Both the position numbers and the translations under genes were made by a program. This document shows, piece after piece, positions 12,421 through 26,300 of a stretch of DNA of 64,000 nucleotides. Where the stretch lies: the NCBI GenBank assembly GCA_019843655.1, contig JACDQD010000011.1:13992604-14056603 (forward strand), in the 5' to 3' direction. Within the stretch, counting starts at the first letter, position 1. The number at the start of each line of letters is the position of its first letter. The notes under the pieces were generated by a model. That model did not search any database. It was given only the letters and a program-made list of their open reading frames with translations, and was not told where the DNA came from. Origin of the DNA: Lethocerus indicus (taxonomy: Eukaryota > Arthropoda > Insecta > Hemiptera > Belostomatidae).

Positions 12421-15400
12421 ATTTTTAATCCATTCATTTAATACCCCAGCCCCGTGCTCTATCGTAATATTTTAATTTGGGACGAGAGACTCTGTCGCCG
12501 GATCATTTCGCTCGTGGAGAAAGTGCGAGATCCGATGAAAACCGCTTCCTGAGAACAACCTATCACGGCGTTTCTCAACTTTTCTTCCTTAGCGACATAC
12601 ATTTTAAGTTATAAGCAAAGTTGAAGGAAGTCGATTACTATTTGTAAACAGGACACGCTATATATTGAACTTGTTGAGACTTGTTTTAGCAGAGCTTGCC
12701 GTTTTAAAATATCCCATTTTAGTATTCGGTCAAATTTCGGTGCGAATATTCAATGTTTAGTAAAATTGGAGTGGAATAAATAAGGCTGTCACAGATGTTT
12801 ATGTTCAGAGTGCACCTAGGAAAACCATTGCCTATGAATGGGTTAATAATCTTACTGGGATTTGGAAGAATATCAATACGAATATCGTGCTGGGCTAATT
12901 TCATATAAACCATAAGAATAATTAATTTCTCGCACTTAACAAACAAACGTTTGTAAAACACTTATCATATAGCAGATTTATTATAAAATTAATTTTAGCA
13001 AAAAGTATTTTTAGCGAAGTATATTTCAGGCAATTATTAGTACAAGGAAAATAAAAGGCTTGTCAAAATAAATAATTCGCTGTTTCTAAAAATAGAAGGT
13101 AGGAAATGAGGCCAGGAAAACTTTAATTAAATATTGATGCGAAAATTGAACCTGGGTTTGACGGCTCAGTTTTACTATTCCTATTAAAACAGTTGATATA
13201 AGACCGCCGCCGTTTTTCTACGGAGAAATCTGTTCGCTCATTTTTCTTTTTAATTTGTGTTTTTTCGAGTGCCCAAACTGCCAAGTCACAGAGATAAAAT
13301 TAAAAAGATATTATAAAATGGAAAAAGCAGAGTGGTTTTTCTTTCTGAGGAAAAAGCTTAAATGCGGACAATTGCTCGACGTCATCCCTGAATTCAACTT
13401 GGAGGCTTAAAACATCACGTGGTTTGATAAGCTACTAATACAACGAGAATTTTGGACATTCCAACTGAGATATTTAAAAAGGGTCATTCACCCAATGGGA
13501 ATATTAAACATCGACCGATAGAAAGTTTTTTAAAAAATTTTAATTATTAGAATAAAGTTTTCTTGTCCTCAGTTTATATTTTCCAAGGTTTCCTAACATC
13601 CCAGCTGGGATAAAATGACGCATTTATTTTAATAATAATTATGCATAATTGAGTATGCCTGGGGGTTGAATCGCTATTTGAAGGGAGGCTACAAACTCTC
13701 TCCTTCCTTCTTGAAAGGAAAGGGTGAAGCGGTTAGGGGAAGGGGGGGCGCTGAAAGGTCTATTAATAGAGAGGCAGGTCCGGGGCGTGGGCTGGGGTCT
13801 TTGTTACCTCACTGGGATCTTGGGGTACACCCTCATAGGGTATAATTCACCGAGGCCCTAATAAGACTTACAGGTGTCTGGGAACCAATTAGGTTGGCCC
13901 TGCCGAGAGGCCCAGAGGCGACCGCCTGGCAGTGTGGGAGGGGACACCGGGAAAGAAGAGTTACTCCTCCCTAATGATTATTTATTTAACCCTTCCGACA
14001 TTTAAGTAGCTTTAAGCACCGAAAGATTAAGATACCATTTTTTATATTGGGCATTTTACCAGTCTGGCAGTGAAGTCACCAGAAGGGGTAGGAACAGTTA
14101 ACGTTGTGAGACCTATATTCACAATGTATTGGGATGAATCCGAACCTAAACTATTCGATACTCGAAAATATGGAACCCTCCCTTATCAAATTTTTAAACT
14201 AGTTTCGACCAGGTTTCACATTTTTGTACCCTTATTTACAACATCGTGTTGCGAGGTGAAACAGATTTAAGCTGTCTTCCTAAATCTATTATTCCTATCA
14301 AATCCATCTCAGATATGAAATAAGTAAAACATACAATTAATTAGGTGTTACGCCCAAGAATTTATTCTGACCGCCCATATTGTTATTCTAAAGTTTCTAA
14401 TGCGTTAGTTAATCTCGAAATTGGGACATGATTTACAATTTCCAGTATCCTGGTGACACCGGTGTCAATTGCTCTGATTATGTAAGTTACTGGTGACCGA
14501 AAGTTGGGTCGCTGAAGTAAGTTTTTGGTACTTTTTACAGCCAATCGGTGGAGAAATACATCCGTAGTTTGTGGAGGAAGGGTAATGCCTGCCTCTACCT
14601 GCAGGCTGAGGCGGCCTTGCCAAGGCCAGTCGGTGCTTTCCCCGGCGCGTCGGGGGCGCCTCTTAACGGTCCCCTATAGACACGCCTACCGACAATTTAC
14701 GGGGCCCTTCATCCCCCCCGTCGCGGACGGAGCCCGCGCAAATTCAGACAAAAACAATTCACGACGGCGAATATTTTATATTTATCTATTTCCGTATCAT
14801 TCAAATGTTAAAAGAAAATAGTTGACAATTGTCAGAAGAGTAATTTAAAAATAATAATCGAAATACGTTCAAAAGTTTTTCATCCTGGAACAATGAGTGG
14901 GTCTTACTACTAACTGCGACAAAAATGCATCTAGTCACTGATTTACTGTTTATTTCTCTGCATTATTATGTATTATTCTCAGAATTATTTTAGAGACTAC
15001 ACCAAAATTATTAATCCTAGGAGACGCTAAAATACAGATAACATCTTGTTTAGTGACACTTAAAAGTTGCTCTTCAGTATTGATAGAAGATACGAATTTG
15101 TATCTTTCTCCGTAAGATAATTTATTTGAGACCCTCACCTACGGTCTGTCGTCCGTTATCCGGGAGTTTATTTAGAAACATTCAATTCACATAACGTTCC
15201 TAGGCATTTTTTTGTCGGCCCGTGTTGACGGGTCATTAATAACCGAGTCAGGGAGGGAGAGCCCTAATGTCTGAGGCCCCGAGCCAGGGGCCCAGCGGGC
15301 GGCATCACCCCGGCGACCGCAGCGTAAAAGCCGTCTCTAGCACGCCCCTCTATAGATCTGCCGGCAGATAGCCGCCCACAACTATAACAGAGATACAATC

Positions 15401-16610
15401 TACACGGGGCCGCAGTTATCCGCTCGCTAATTAATTGCGCCCCCGACCGGGCCAATTATCCACGTCCGTCATCGGCAGACACATGGCAACGCTCTGTCTC
15501 GAACACAGCCTTTACCTAAAAATTCAACGGGCCCTCTATTTTTTGTCTACGGCAAAACTTCAAAACGCGTTCGTCAAATAGGTTGTGTAAACATGTCAGT
15601 ATGAATTGAATTTAGAATAAGTTATTATCTAATATTTAAAGAAAAATGACACATAGTTCCATTTGGTTAAGATAACGGAACTCCAGACTGTTGGCTAGGC
15701 CCCTTTCCACTCCCTTTCATGTACCGGCTTGGAGCTATTTTTCCACGATAAAAGAGTGCAGGGCACATTTAACGGACCGGTGCCAAAGTGGCAATCACCG
15801 TCGGATCGTGTTCGAACATAAACACAGCTGTTACGCGACACACGCGGAAGAGTTAGGTGCAGCGCGGGGAACCATTTTACGTTACCGAAAGGAAACACGT
15901 TTTCAGCTCCATAAGAGTTACGTAAGGGGTGAACGGTATGGGCGAGGTGATACCTTATTGAAGGTGTTTTAGACCGTATTTCGAAGCGCAATATCGGAAA
16001 CCGGGAAAATTTTATAACGCTGCGATAAACTGGTGGGATATATATATAAAATTTAAGTCCTATCAGTGAAGTACACACGGAGTATATCAAACTATTTGCT
16101 TAATAAGCGCCCAACATTAAGTCTGTATAAAGCGATCGGATTATGGCTCGGCCTATGTTGACTACATTACTAGGATACTTTAGAAAAAAAAACGTTAAAG
16201 GAATCTACTTGAGGCCCTAGCGTCAGGGTAAGAACGAGGCCGTCGGTCCATAGATCAGGTCCTAAAGCAGTTAAGGTCAGGTACTTGTGAGCGATTACGG
16301 ACCTTTTAGCTCTCAATGAGGCCGCATAACGACCGGGGAGACGCTTTTTGAAGTCTGCGCCTACCGACATGTGAGGCTTCTGTTAACCGTCCAAATCGTA
16401 TGGAACGTAAGAGCTCACTCTTGCTTGCCCGAAATGACTTTCAGTTATAACTTAAACACGCTCTCAGAAGGATAAACTGGTCTAGAATAAAACCGAATCC
16501 AAGTGTGCAACAATATTAATGTAATTTTAAACAGCGCCATTGAGTTGTAATTTTTTAAATTGTACGGTGAGTCATGAAAATCGTTTAATTTGAACACAGT
16601 TGAGAACGGG
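12420..16610. other. non-coding stretch, mixed composition
   Basis: AT-rich except for GC-rich patches at about 13660-13980, 14560-14760 and 15200-15480. The first has several G runs but no four-run G-quadruplex with short loops. No gene, tRNA or transposon structure is seen. Confidence 0.5.
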
Positions 16611-16713
16611 TACTTTACGCAGTGTTACAGTGGCCAGAATGTAGACCGGCGACAGTGCCCAATACAGAGGGGGAGCCTAATTCGAGCTAATCGGGTGTGC
16701 ACCTGTCGCCCAG

Positions 16714-16950
16714 ATTGGTAATTGGTACGGGGCCTTTGTGCGCCAAGATTATAAGGACAGCTCCAATTCAATTTGGTGTCCCGGACTTGCGATAGGACCC
16801 GCAGGAAATTGGCCGAGCGGGGGCCTGCGGCTCACCTCGTTGTCAGTAGCACTTGCCGGTCAACGAGAGGACGGACAAGACGGCTCCTGATTGGCCATTA
16901 AGCGCGCATTAGTCAACGCCAATTGGGGGGAACAGACGGCTGGAACCAAT
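16714..16950. promoter_or_regulatory. CCAAT-box cluster in GC-rich island
   Basis: CCAAT or ATTGG occurs eight times in about 240 bp, at 16714, 16721, 16763, 16808, 16890, 16919, 16922 and 16946. About 0.5 would be expected by chance. Such boxes are bound by NF-Y-type factors, and those written TAATTGG also fit homeodomain cores. No adjacent coding exon is apparent, so this may be an enhancer or an unannotated promoter. Confidence 0.35.
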
Positions 16951-16999
16951 TCCCTTATTTCGTCGGTCAGACCTAGTGTCAATCTCCATATAATCGTGA

Positions 17000-19590
17000 A
17001 ACGTTGGTAATATAAGTCCACTGAAAAGAAGTATGGTGTATAGGCGTTACCCCTCTATCTTTTTGATGCATGTAAATTCTACTGCCTTACAAATTCTCAT
17101 GATACTATACGGGTAGTTCTTTCGAACAAATGTACCAAAGTGACTCACAACCCTACTGACGAAAAAGCTACCGACGAGGACGAACAGACAAAAGTAAAAG
17201 ACCAAACAAGCGAGGGGTGACAGAAAGTCGAAAGACATATAATATTCAAACCCTTCTTCAACCCATCTTTGACGTCCGTTTATTAATATTAAGAATGGGA
17301 CCGATACGACCACGATTCTTGGTATAAGTCTACTAGCTGTATTCGGTTTATACGTGATGAAAACCCCGTATTACATTTCTCCAACGTGCCAATGAATTGT
17401 CGTTAAACAAGAGCCACAATGATTAATCGGCTGATTAAACGGCACACCCTTCCAGCGGAATGCCGGAGCGTCGCGGCGGCCGGCGCTCGCGCTGAATAAA
17501 CAACTAGTTGAGTGGGGGACCCTGCATTAGATAATATACTTTCGGGCAACAATTGATCCCGAGCGTGTCCTAGCATGTTTGCGCTACGCGGAAAGACGTG
17601 GAACGTTTAAAAATTACAGCTCTAGACCAGAAGGCACATTCCTGTTCTATGCCTTGCTTAAGGTTAAGGAATATAGAGGTACAATACAACTAAAAGGTAA
17701 AATGCTGCTACACACATCTAAATAAGACCAAAGTGAGGAGTTTACATTCTAAAATAAATATAAAACAAACAAAATATTTTAGATGGAATTTATATATTTT
17801 ATATCGGCCTGTGAAAAAACAAAAAAATATTTTTCATTTCGTGGAAATGATAAATAGCAAGCCGACATGCGTTAGTATCGCGGTATACGTTTAACGGAAT
17901 TCTATTAGGCCGAAACAGGTTTAGATGGCCTGAGGGGACAGAAGATTGCACGAGTCACGGGTAAATTAAAACGTCTCGTAAAAAAATAACTCCGTCAAAG
18001 AAAAACGGGAAATTAAAGGGCACACTCGGTGTCTGAAATAAAAATGGGATCGTTTCGAAGAGAAACTGTAGCGACTATAAATCAAGTCGATTGAGACTGA
18101 AAAGGAGCGAAGGTATACAACAAAGGCCGAAGGGAGCCCGAGATTGGAGGGGCGGACAAAAAAAAATATCGAAGCGCAATAAAATTTCGGTTCGCTGCAC
18201 AAAACTTTGTGCGGCCGGGGATAATTATCTCGTTAAAGAAGCGGGGAGGGAGGAACACGACGGGGTAGAAAATAACTATCGTGAGGGTGTTTTCGAACAC
18301 GGGAAAAAAGTGTGCGAGGATTTCACGGTCCCGGGTCTGAAGGAAAAGCAATATTTTATAGACGGGCTGTTATTAAACGCGGCGGTTTATTGGAGGGCGG
18401 GAGCCGCACGAGGTGTCGAGACCGTCGCAACCCACCCCCCCGGTCACCGATTTTTTACACACCAAACAGCCCTTCAGTTATAACCGAGAACCCTATTTCA
18501 TCCCCCATCACGTCTCGTATGAGGTTCGCCGTCCGATAATAAATTGGGACAAAACAATGAATTCCTACGGTCGGTACCTCTAAATATAACGGCATAACGT
18601 TTATCTGATAATATAGGACTGGCGTCGGTTCCCTAAGGAAGAAATGCATTAATGGAAGAATTCATATTTTTTTAGATATATTGTAGAGATATTACTGCCT
18701 GGGGCATTAACGGTCTTTTCTAACAGCGAGCAGGATTAAATATTCAAATTTAATAGTTGAAAGCTGTGACTGAAGGAGTGCTGGATATGTTACTTGGCTA
18801 TCGGGAAGAAGAATTCTCGAAGAAATGTGACGAAGAATAATGAGAGTATGATCTTGTTTTATTTTTTCACCCCGAATCCGTTACCGCGCAGGGTTTGGGG
18901 CGAGGGCTTTTCCACTCCTGAAACCATTACGAGAGCTCGAATTTCCGATGAGTGTATGACGTCGGGCAGAAGTGAAGGAATTCCAACCCGATACGCAAGG
19001 CTGAATGATTAATAACACAAATCGCCTCGAAACCGATGGTGGTCCCGGTACCGGGTTGAGTGCCTAAATTGTATATGCGAGAGAGGGAGATGCTGAGGAT
19101 TTAGTCAAGTGTATTACGCCAAGCGGTACAGAAGGGAGCCCCTTCAGAAATGCGTTAATTACATATACATATCTGAAATGAAAATCACTTTGAAGGAAGT
19201 AACCTGCAGTCCCACCGATATGTTGAGAAGGTCGCATATTTCAGCTAATTTCCTCACGTTTTATTTTATATTGTCACTCCGGAGAGTGGCGGCCGCGAAC
19301 AAAGGCACCTGTAGATTCATAGCTCATTTCTACGAGTTAGCGCTGTATGCAATTGTCACGCGAGATTCAATTAACATCAGATTCTGCAAAACAAAGCAGG
19401 TTCAAAATGACCTTTGTCACTAATCGCCCGTCAATGCCTGGAACGTGAGAGTTAAACGCATACAATTGGAGATTTTTATTGGACGCATTTCAAATACTTA
19501 CGGAGTTTCAAAACAAACCGAAATCTCACCAATAGACGCGAAGAACGGGGAACAAAATTAAAAGATTTCGACGCGTAATCCGGTATTAAT
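17000..19590. other. non-coding stretch
   Basis: GC-rich patches at about 17400-17560 and 18080-18560 lie in otherwise AT-rich DNA. Overlapping frames on both strands near 18090-18540 are open because of GC richness and resemble nothing known. No other structure seen. Confidence 0.45.
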
Positions 19591-19796
19591 CTGGCGGGAT
19601 TTATCCTCCTCCCGTAGCGGTTAGCAAAAGAAGGAATTCCCGATAAACAAGGCGTATACCCAAGGCTAACGAGGAGTAATGGCTGGCGATAGTAGCAATA
19701 GAAGTAGTGGAGAGGTAGCCCGGGCGGAGATTTAGCTCGGGGCGAGGGTAACGTTCCCCAGTTGCCAGAGCGAGCACCGAACATAAAGCCGAGGCC

Positions 19797-19838
19797 GGGC
19801 TCATTAGAGATTCAAACGCTCGTTCAACGTGTCAAGGG
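19797..19838 (+). repeat. bipartite motif, copy 1
   Basis: GGGCTCATTAGA (19797-19808) and CGTGTCAAGGG (19828-19838) have starts 31 bp apart. The same pair recurs 850 bp downstream with 32-bp spacing. The first half holds an ATTA homeodomain core. The second holds TGTCA, the TALE/Homothorax-Meis core. Flanking GC-rich sequence is also loosely similar. Confidence 0.5.
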
Positions 19839-20648
19839 CCACCGCGGCTCCCAGAATTGAAAAGCGGGACTACTGAACCTGCCCCAACATATTTCGTACT
19901 ACCGTACGGACGCCATCGCAGGGACCGAGAGTAAATATTTGCTGAACCAAAGGAAACAGTTAACTTCATTAGTCCATTCATCATCCGATATTCTGTACGT
20001 AATGGACGTAGTAAAAAAAAATAATTGTTGTTAATCCTCATCCTATGGACACCGATAAGACACTTACAGTCCAGGAAAAATAGTGCATCCTATGTGGCGT
20101 CTAGCACATAAATAACAGTTCTTATGTTAATAAATGTATAATAGGTAAGTAGAATTTAGTTAATTCTACCATCGAGTATCTAGATTTCATGCAGTCCTCT
20201 CGATTAGTCAGTTACAAATTCTAATTGAACGCAGGAAATTTAAATGTAATTATTTTTCTTGAAATGCATATTTTATATGGATGTCAAAGCAGGTCACTAA
20301 GCAGAAAATATGAATCCCCGTGGCGGTCGAATTTATTCTAATAGAATTTAGAACCGAACTGTATTCTACCAAGTTCGAATTATTTATGCAAGATAATAGG
20401 AAATAGCTGAAAACATGATTTATATTTTCACTAACATCTATAACTTTATAACCTCGGTTTGCTGTTTTCGAGAACACATATTTCATATCATGAAAGACCT
20501 TGTATTAAATTCGGCCTTAAATACCGTTTGAAAACAGCCCTTTGTTTGGTCCATGTCAACACTGATGAATAGTCGCATTCCAGGCCCGTAAAGTCCGAGG
20601 CGGCGGGGTTTGTACAAAGGCGCCAAATGCTCGGGTCGCCAAGGCCCG

Positions 20649-20691
20649 GGGCTCATTAGACGCGAAAACACGCCGTTTATCGTGTCAAGGG
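20649..20691 (+). repeat. bipartite motif, copy 2
   Basis: GGGCTCATTAGA (20649-20660) and CGTGTCAAGGG (20681-20691) repeat copy 1 with one extra base between the halves. Both copies sit in GC-rich patches (about 19590-19900 and 20570-20880). Duplicated regulatory elements are the simplest reading. Confidence 0.5.
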
Positions 20692-20879
20692 GGAATAATA
20701 AAGAACATTAAGAGATTCGTTCCGCCCGAGTTACTGGCAATTCTCGTCGGAGTTGCCGGCCGAAATAGACCCGGTCATAAATATGCATCGGGTTCTGTCC
20801 CTTATCACGCCGCGCTCGGTTAATTCTTCACCTTTTAAGCCCCCAGTGTACAACTCAGGAACTCTGGCGGAAAGAACTT

Positions 20880-23320
20880 TCTTCGAAACGCCTGTCCGCT
20901 GATTATGAAAAAAAGAAAGTGTCGACTATATATCGACCTATATAATCGGAATGGAGTACTATATACTAACATTCAAAACATGCAGGAAATGGGCGCAAAA
21001 CATGCATCAGTGGTGTAGACAGAAATGAAATTCTGAGTTTCTCGAAAATGACAGCTCGGGACATAAGGGAATAGGAGACAATGACGTGGATTCGGTCATA
21101 AATATTTATAAATCTCCCCAACATTAATTTGGTTCCCTTTTACGGGCGAAAGGACATCAATCGCCCCCCGACCCCCGTCATCATCTCGTTGGAAGTGTGA
21201 AATTTCTTCCAGGGGAAATAAAAACGTGGGGGAAAGATTTCCCCGCTATAGTTTAAACTGGAAAACGCCTCAGAGAGAAATCCAAGAGAGAGGCCTATAA
21301 ACAATACGGTTTCACGAGTACGGCGGTTGGAAGGGCAAAAAGAAATGAGGGGGGGAGTGCCGGTTTTTCGAAAATATCGTGTTTCTTCCAGAGTTGCCAA
21401 ACTGGACGGTCCGGGATTTCTACAGATTCCCGCGCGGTCCTTCACGGGCACGTAATCGAGCGATTAACTAAAAAAATATGTACAAGGCCTCAGACCTACA
21501 ATTTGGGTCTCCATAATGTCTTCATAAGCAAAGCTCTTTTTTTACCTTACGCTCTTCAATTACGTAATGTGATTATAATATAACACACGTTATTTAATAT
21601 ACTTGTGTGAGTTTGGAATTCCGTGACTCTCGCGATTATCTGATTAGAGCATAAAACAATCAAGTGTAACTAATTAAGTAATAACTTAAATAATTAGTCA
21701 TACCAATTACTCAAATTATGAAAGGAAGCATAAATCTATTTATAATTTACAAAACTCCCACCCGTCTGTACTTGATTTTTTCAATTGATGGCTACCCAGC
21801 AGATTCAGAGTAATGGAGATGGTACGGAAGGATAGTAACGAAAAATGTCATTTCATATATTAACACTCCGTAGGGACTCAAAGACATTTAAAAAGAAGAT
21901 ACGTACAAGGAAATAAAGTAGGAAAAGCGGCAAATTAACATTTTAAGATGGCGGTTTGTAGCATGGCAGGAAGCTCCATCAGCCGGCGGCTCCGAACCAA
22001 ATAAACTGAAGGAGACCTAGAGTAGTTTATATTCGGAAACTAGTATTGGCCAATAATGACTATAAGAAAAGTTCACGCTGAGGCTGACAGTATTGGAAAG
22101 GAACGTGGCTCGCATTTGGGCTGTGTGCGACCGACACCAGATGTGTACGGACGGGGCGCCGTTGGATCGCGGAAGCGGTGGAGGGCCGACGGGTGAAAAC
22201 ACCTTTTTATTCAAATAAGGCGGAGCGCTTTAAAAGGCGGCCGGTGGGGTGATGTGCCCGATTCATTTATCGATGGCCGGGACGGATAAGAGAGCGCGGC
22301 GACCTTTATTGCACAGGCTCAGAGGGGTCAGAGCCGAGCTGTGAAATTGGCCTCTGACGCCGACTTCCCGGGTTCTACGGCCAATAGGCTCCGACAGTTG
22401 GTCTACAGACGTTCAAATTATAGACCTATCGATGAAACGCCTAGCTACAGACTGCTATATAAAAATTCACCGGAGAAATAAAGGTGGGTACGGTCGAGTT
22501 CGGACGACAGGCTGGTTGGATTGGTCGACGGGCCCGAAGTATATTTCTGTATTATTATTCAGTTACTAAAAGATCTTCCAGACCTTTCTTAACCTAAATG
22601 AAACTCGATTTCACCCAACTGTTCTCCTTTCCCTACATGAATTCATCGTGCTTATGTGTAAACGCCCTAGAAAACGCATAAAACAAATCATGAATCCGAA
22701 TCATGAAAGTTATTTCGATAATAAAATTGACAGCGCCTTTCACTAGCCGAGGACGAAGAACTAATATTAAAAACAATGAAATGATTCAAAATCATGAACA
22801 CATAAACCTAACATACCGCTGAAAGGATTACTCGACTTTCGTGACTAGAGGTCTTGTTTGGGGACTTTTGTCTGTATTCGGACACCGGTTTAGGTTCCTA
22901 GACATGGTCGACAGAATTGAGCATGAAGTTAGAACAGAAGTGGAGTGTCAGCTCTAAAAGAGACCGTATTAGTGACGACGGCAAACGGCCGAAACCGACC
23001 AAACAAGCGCGAGAGGGAATGACATTGCAATCCGTTTGAAAGGGAATATTTATTTTGTGTTATGGTAGCTAAATTACATGGCCGGTATAAATAAAATACA
23101 ACGAGCACTAATACAATACCCAGACGGGCTTCGTATAACGATTTAAATTTGAAAATTGCATGACAGTCGACTAGAAATAACACAAGTACGATTATTTTAG
23201 TCGTGTCCGGATATACGGCATAAACAAGCGGTTCATTAGTTCGTAAAACGATAATTTGTTTTGAGGTATAACGGATAGAAATAATAATGTTCGGTAAAAA
23301 GAAAAAATAATATGAACGGT
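20880..23320. other. non-coding stretch inside the inferred minus-strand intron
   Basis: GC-rich patches at about 21140-21460 and 22130-22560 lie among AT-rich DNA. I see no credible exon, RNA gene or mobile element. Confidence 0.45.
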
Positions 23321-23327
23321 TACTCAC

Positions 23328-23370
23328 ATAATAATACTCGAGTCGAATTGAACAAAAGTGGATAACTCAC
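23328..23370 (-). other. candidate RS-exon downstream of ratchet site 2
   Basis: On the minus strand a second donor, TTAT|GTGAGTAACC, begins at 23327, 43 nt after the zero-length ratchet junction. In known recursive splicing, such a cryptic downstream donor lets the ratchet acceptor be recognised by exon definition before the reconstituted GTGAGT donor wins. The exon would normally be skipped from mature mRNA. Confidence 0.5.
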
Positions 23371-23398
23371 CTGAAACAAAAAAAATATAGAAGTTAGT
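23365..23398 (-). other. recursive splice (ratchet) site 2
   Basis: Read on the minus strand: ACTAAC branch point (23398-23393, branch A at 23394), a T-rich tract including eight consecutive T, then TTTCAG|GTGAGT with the junction between 23371 and 23370. A perfect 3' splice site fused directly to a perfect 5' splice site is the ratchet-point signature of long introns, as in Drosophila Ubx and kuz. It shares the 14-mer TGTTTCAGGTGAGT with site 1. It lies about 31.6 kb into the inferred first intron of the gene starting at 55077. Confidence 0.68.
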
Positions 23399-23399
23399 T

Positions 23400-26300
23400 T
23401 TATTCACATATTTCATAGTTAATTCATTATAATATAGAAGTATCACATACGATATATCACATTTTGATATGTCGTAGACATTATTTTTTCGAAGCACGGC
23501 CGGAACCGAAGATATAATGCGCTGATTGTTAGTATCTACATACATGAAATGTGCCCAACGTTTCACCAGAACAATTCAGTTTTGAGGATTTGGAATACAC
23601 GTTTCTAATGCCCCTTCAAAGGCAACTGCCGGTGTAGACGGCAACTCATGCCGTAACTTGTACGACTAGACTCGAGCACAAACGACACACGAGGGATCAT
23701 TAGATCATCGCTCGAGTAGAGGCGAAAGGGCTGGAAATTCGTAGGGAATGAATATACAATGAACCGGGTGGATATGACGTGTATCAAACGTCCAATTATC
23801 TCAGATACACGATATAGGACCATGTTCATAAAATTATTTCACAAAACTAGTGCAGCGGCAAATACGATATTGTCAAATCATTTTTCTTCATTGATGTAGT
23901 CGTGAGATGTCTGCTGAATCTCTTCAAGCAAAATATTAATATTTAACCCCCAATGCAAAAAAGAGTAATATAACAATGTCCAAGATGTAAGGATGTAGAG
24001 ATACGTTTTCAGAAAATTTACAAAACCTATTCGGCCGTATAACTCATACGAATCCTCGAGTAGCGTTCAGGACCTCCGAGAGTCCTTTCCACGCCGTCCG
24101 AAGCAGATAAGCTTCGACTCCTCGTATTCGTTTAATACGAACGCGTCCCCCACAGCTCCCGAACCCTTCTATTTATCAGCGCCCCAAACAACTGGAGAAT
24201 TTCGCCAGATTTAATCCGAAACTCGGCTACGGAGGTCGGGGAATTTAATAATAGATTCGTATTTAAACTTTACGCGTTCGACAAATTGGTTCCCCGGTTC
24301 CAGGAACGACTTTACACGCACACGACTCCGCGGAATCGTGAAAGCGCCGAATGGGACGAAAGTTTTATTAAACTGACGGACGCCAAAAGTTCATAGTTCG
24401 CAGTTCACACTCCGAATATTGATGAGATATCAGTTGGAACAGAATGTGCTACACTGGAAGAACTGGAACCACTAATTGAACACACATCGGGATCACAAAA
24501 TCTCTCTTACATTAATTTTACAAATTAAAATATATCTTATGTAGATGGATCAGCGAGTTTGCAATTTACTCGCACGATTTTTAGGATGCCAGCGATTACC
24601 GAAAATGGTAGAATATAAAGTAGTTTTGAAAAATAAGCACAAAATGCGATGCTAAAGCTCTTCCGTTACCCGACAATAGTTGCATTCAATTTAAAATGAA
24701 ATATGAACAAAAATGTTTGCCGAATTATCTTTTAAGAGGAGGGCTGACACAAATAACGTTAGCACAGCAGAACTAATTTAAATTGCAATTGAACCTTGCA
24801 AGATGATTACCTAATCATACATTCAGTATATCGAACACTTCGAAATCCTACAACATGAATTGAGGAGCCAAAATACATACACTGATTCGAAAACTATGAA
24901 CGTTAAATTTAATCAAATTCTTCTTCCGACAATTTATTGCCCGCGCCGGGAATCAGATTGTTTCCACTTAGACAGGCTGGAATTTCGTTAGACCCTGTTT
25001 CCAAGAGTTGACCCAATTGGAACCAGTTAACTCGATGGGAACTTTAACGCGATCATGACAGACAATAGTTTTTAACTCTCGGTTAACGCAGTTAACCCCG
25101 ATGAAAGCAACTCTTAAATGGACGGAAGGTTTCAACACCACCTCAATCAAATTCAGTCATCTTTGTTACCCGTGTTTTTTCCTCGTCATCCTAATTTTCA
25201 CTAGTAGTAAATACAGCATATCATTTTCAGTAGTTATAATTATTAACGGAACAAAAACTCTTATCTTGCGGGACAAAGTTGACAGAATGGGTTCTTTCTC
25301 TTTTTCTTAAAATTCTAAAACATATATCTCAGCTATATGAATACGCAGTATAAATTTAATGAAATTCATATTACTTAAAATAAAATGTTTAATGTGACCG
25401 CATCACTCTAACCGTCGAGCCATGTCGGAATACACAGTATTGCGTTTAATTACCATAGTTAGAGCAAAGGATTGCACCGGCTTTATAAAGAGCGCCCGGG
25501 GCTCTTACTGTTAGCGATCCTCGTAGCTGAAGGGGGGGAGGGAGGAGGGCGCTTTCACATTTCAAGTTGTTCAGTCCTATTCAGGCGGACCGAAAAAAGA
25601 ACGAAGGGGGATGCGCAATCTCCTATCTCCTTTTGCCCGCTCCTTCCGCGTTTTATCTGTCCCCCATCTGTTTCCCCGACTTATCCGTCCCCCACAGGGT
25701 GTGCTCTATACAAGGACCAATCGGCCCAACAGTCCTCCGACATTTATATTAAGACGTTGAAGGAACATTTAAAAGGATCGGCCGACAGTGTCTTTAAAGG
25801 ATGCGAAAGGACTGTATCTCTCCCTTCTGAATTTTCGGAGTCAGTGAATCACAAACAAGGGTCTAAACACGACCTAATAAATATTTATAGTCTTTACAGC
25901 ATAATTAACATTTCATAAGACCGTCTGAAAAAAAGCTGTCGTTTTTAGAGATTTCACAAAAAGCCCGATCCGGTTTCGAAAGAGATAATTCGTCCAGATA
26001 ACATTTTAGACGTTTTTTTTTCTAAAGTTAATTTCTAACTTTTAATCCACCGCACTATTTTCGTAAGATTATCTGCGTACGAAGAAATACTCTCTCAAGG
26101 ATGCATTATGAAATTGCCGTTGAAACAGAAATTCTCAATTCTGATCAAGCCACAACATCTTGAATGCTGTGTTACAGGTTCAGTTTTTGTTGGCCATCGG
26201 GCGGGAGCAGACACAAAAAACACTATTTGGCCCCTAACCTGCAATGTATATTTTTCGAGGCCAAAGACATAGTTTAATACAAATCGAAATTTTTATTTGC

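Noticed and set aside
13924..13940. TGGCAGTGTGG, matching the first 11 bases of miR-34
   Set aside because: The match ends there and the flanks do not fold into a miRNA-length hairpin.
13660..13990. G-rich patch considered as a G-quadruplex or SINE
   Set aside because: No four G runs with short loops, no terminal repeats or target-site duplication, and no second copy in the window.
25472..25918. 148-codon plus-strand ORF
   Set aside because: Crosses a GC-rich patch, overlaps another open frame, and reads as low-information sequence with no family resemblance.
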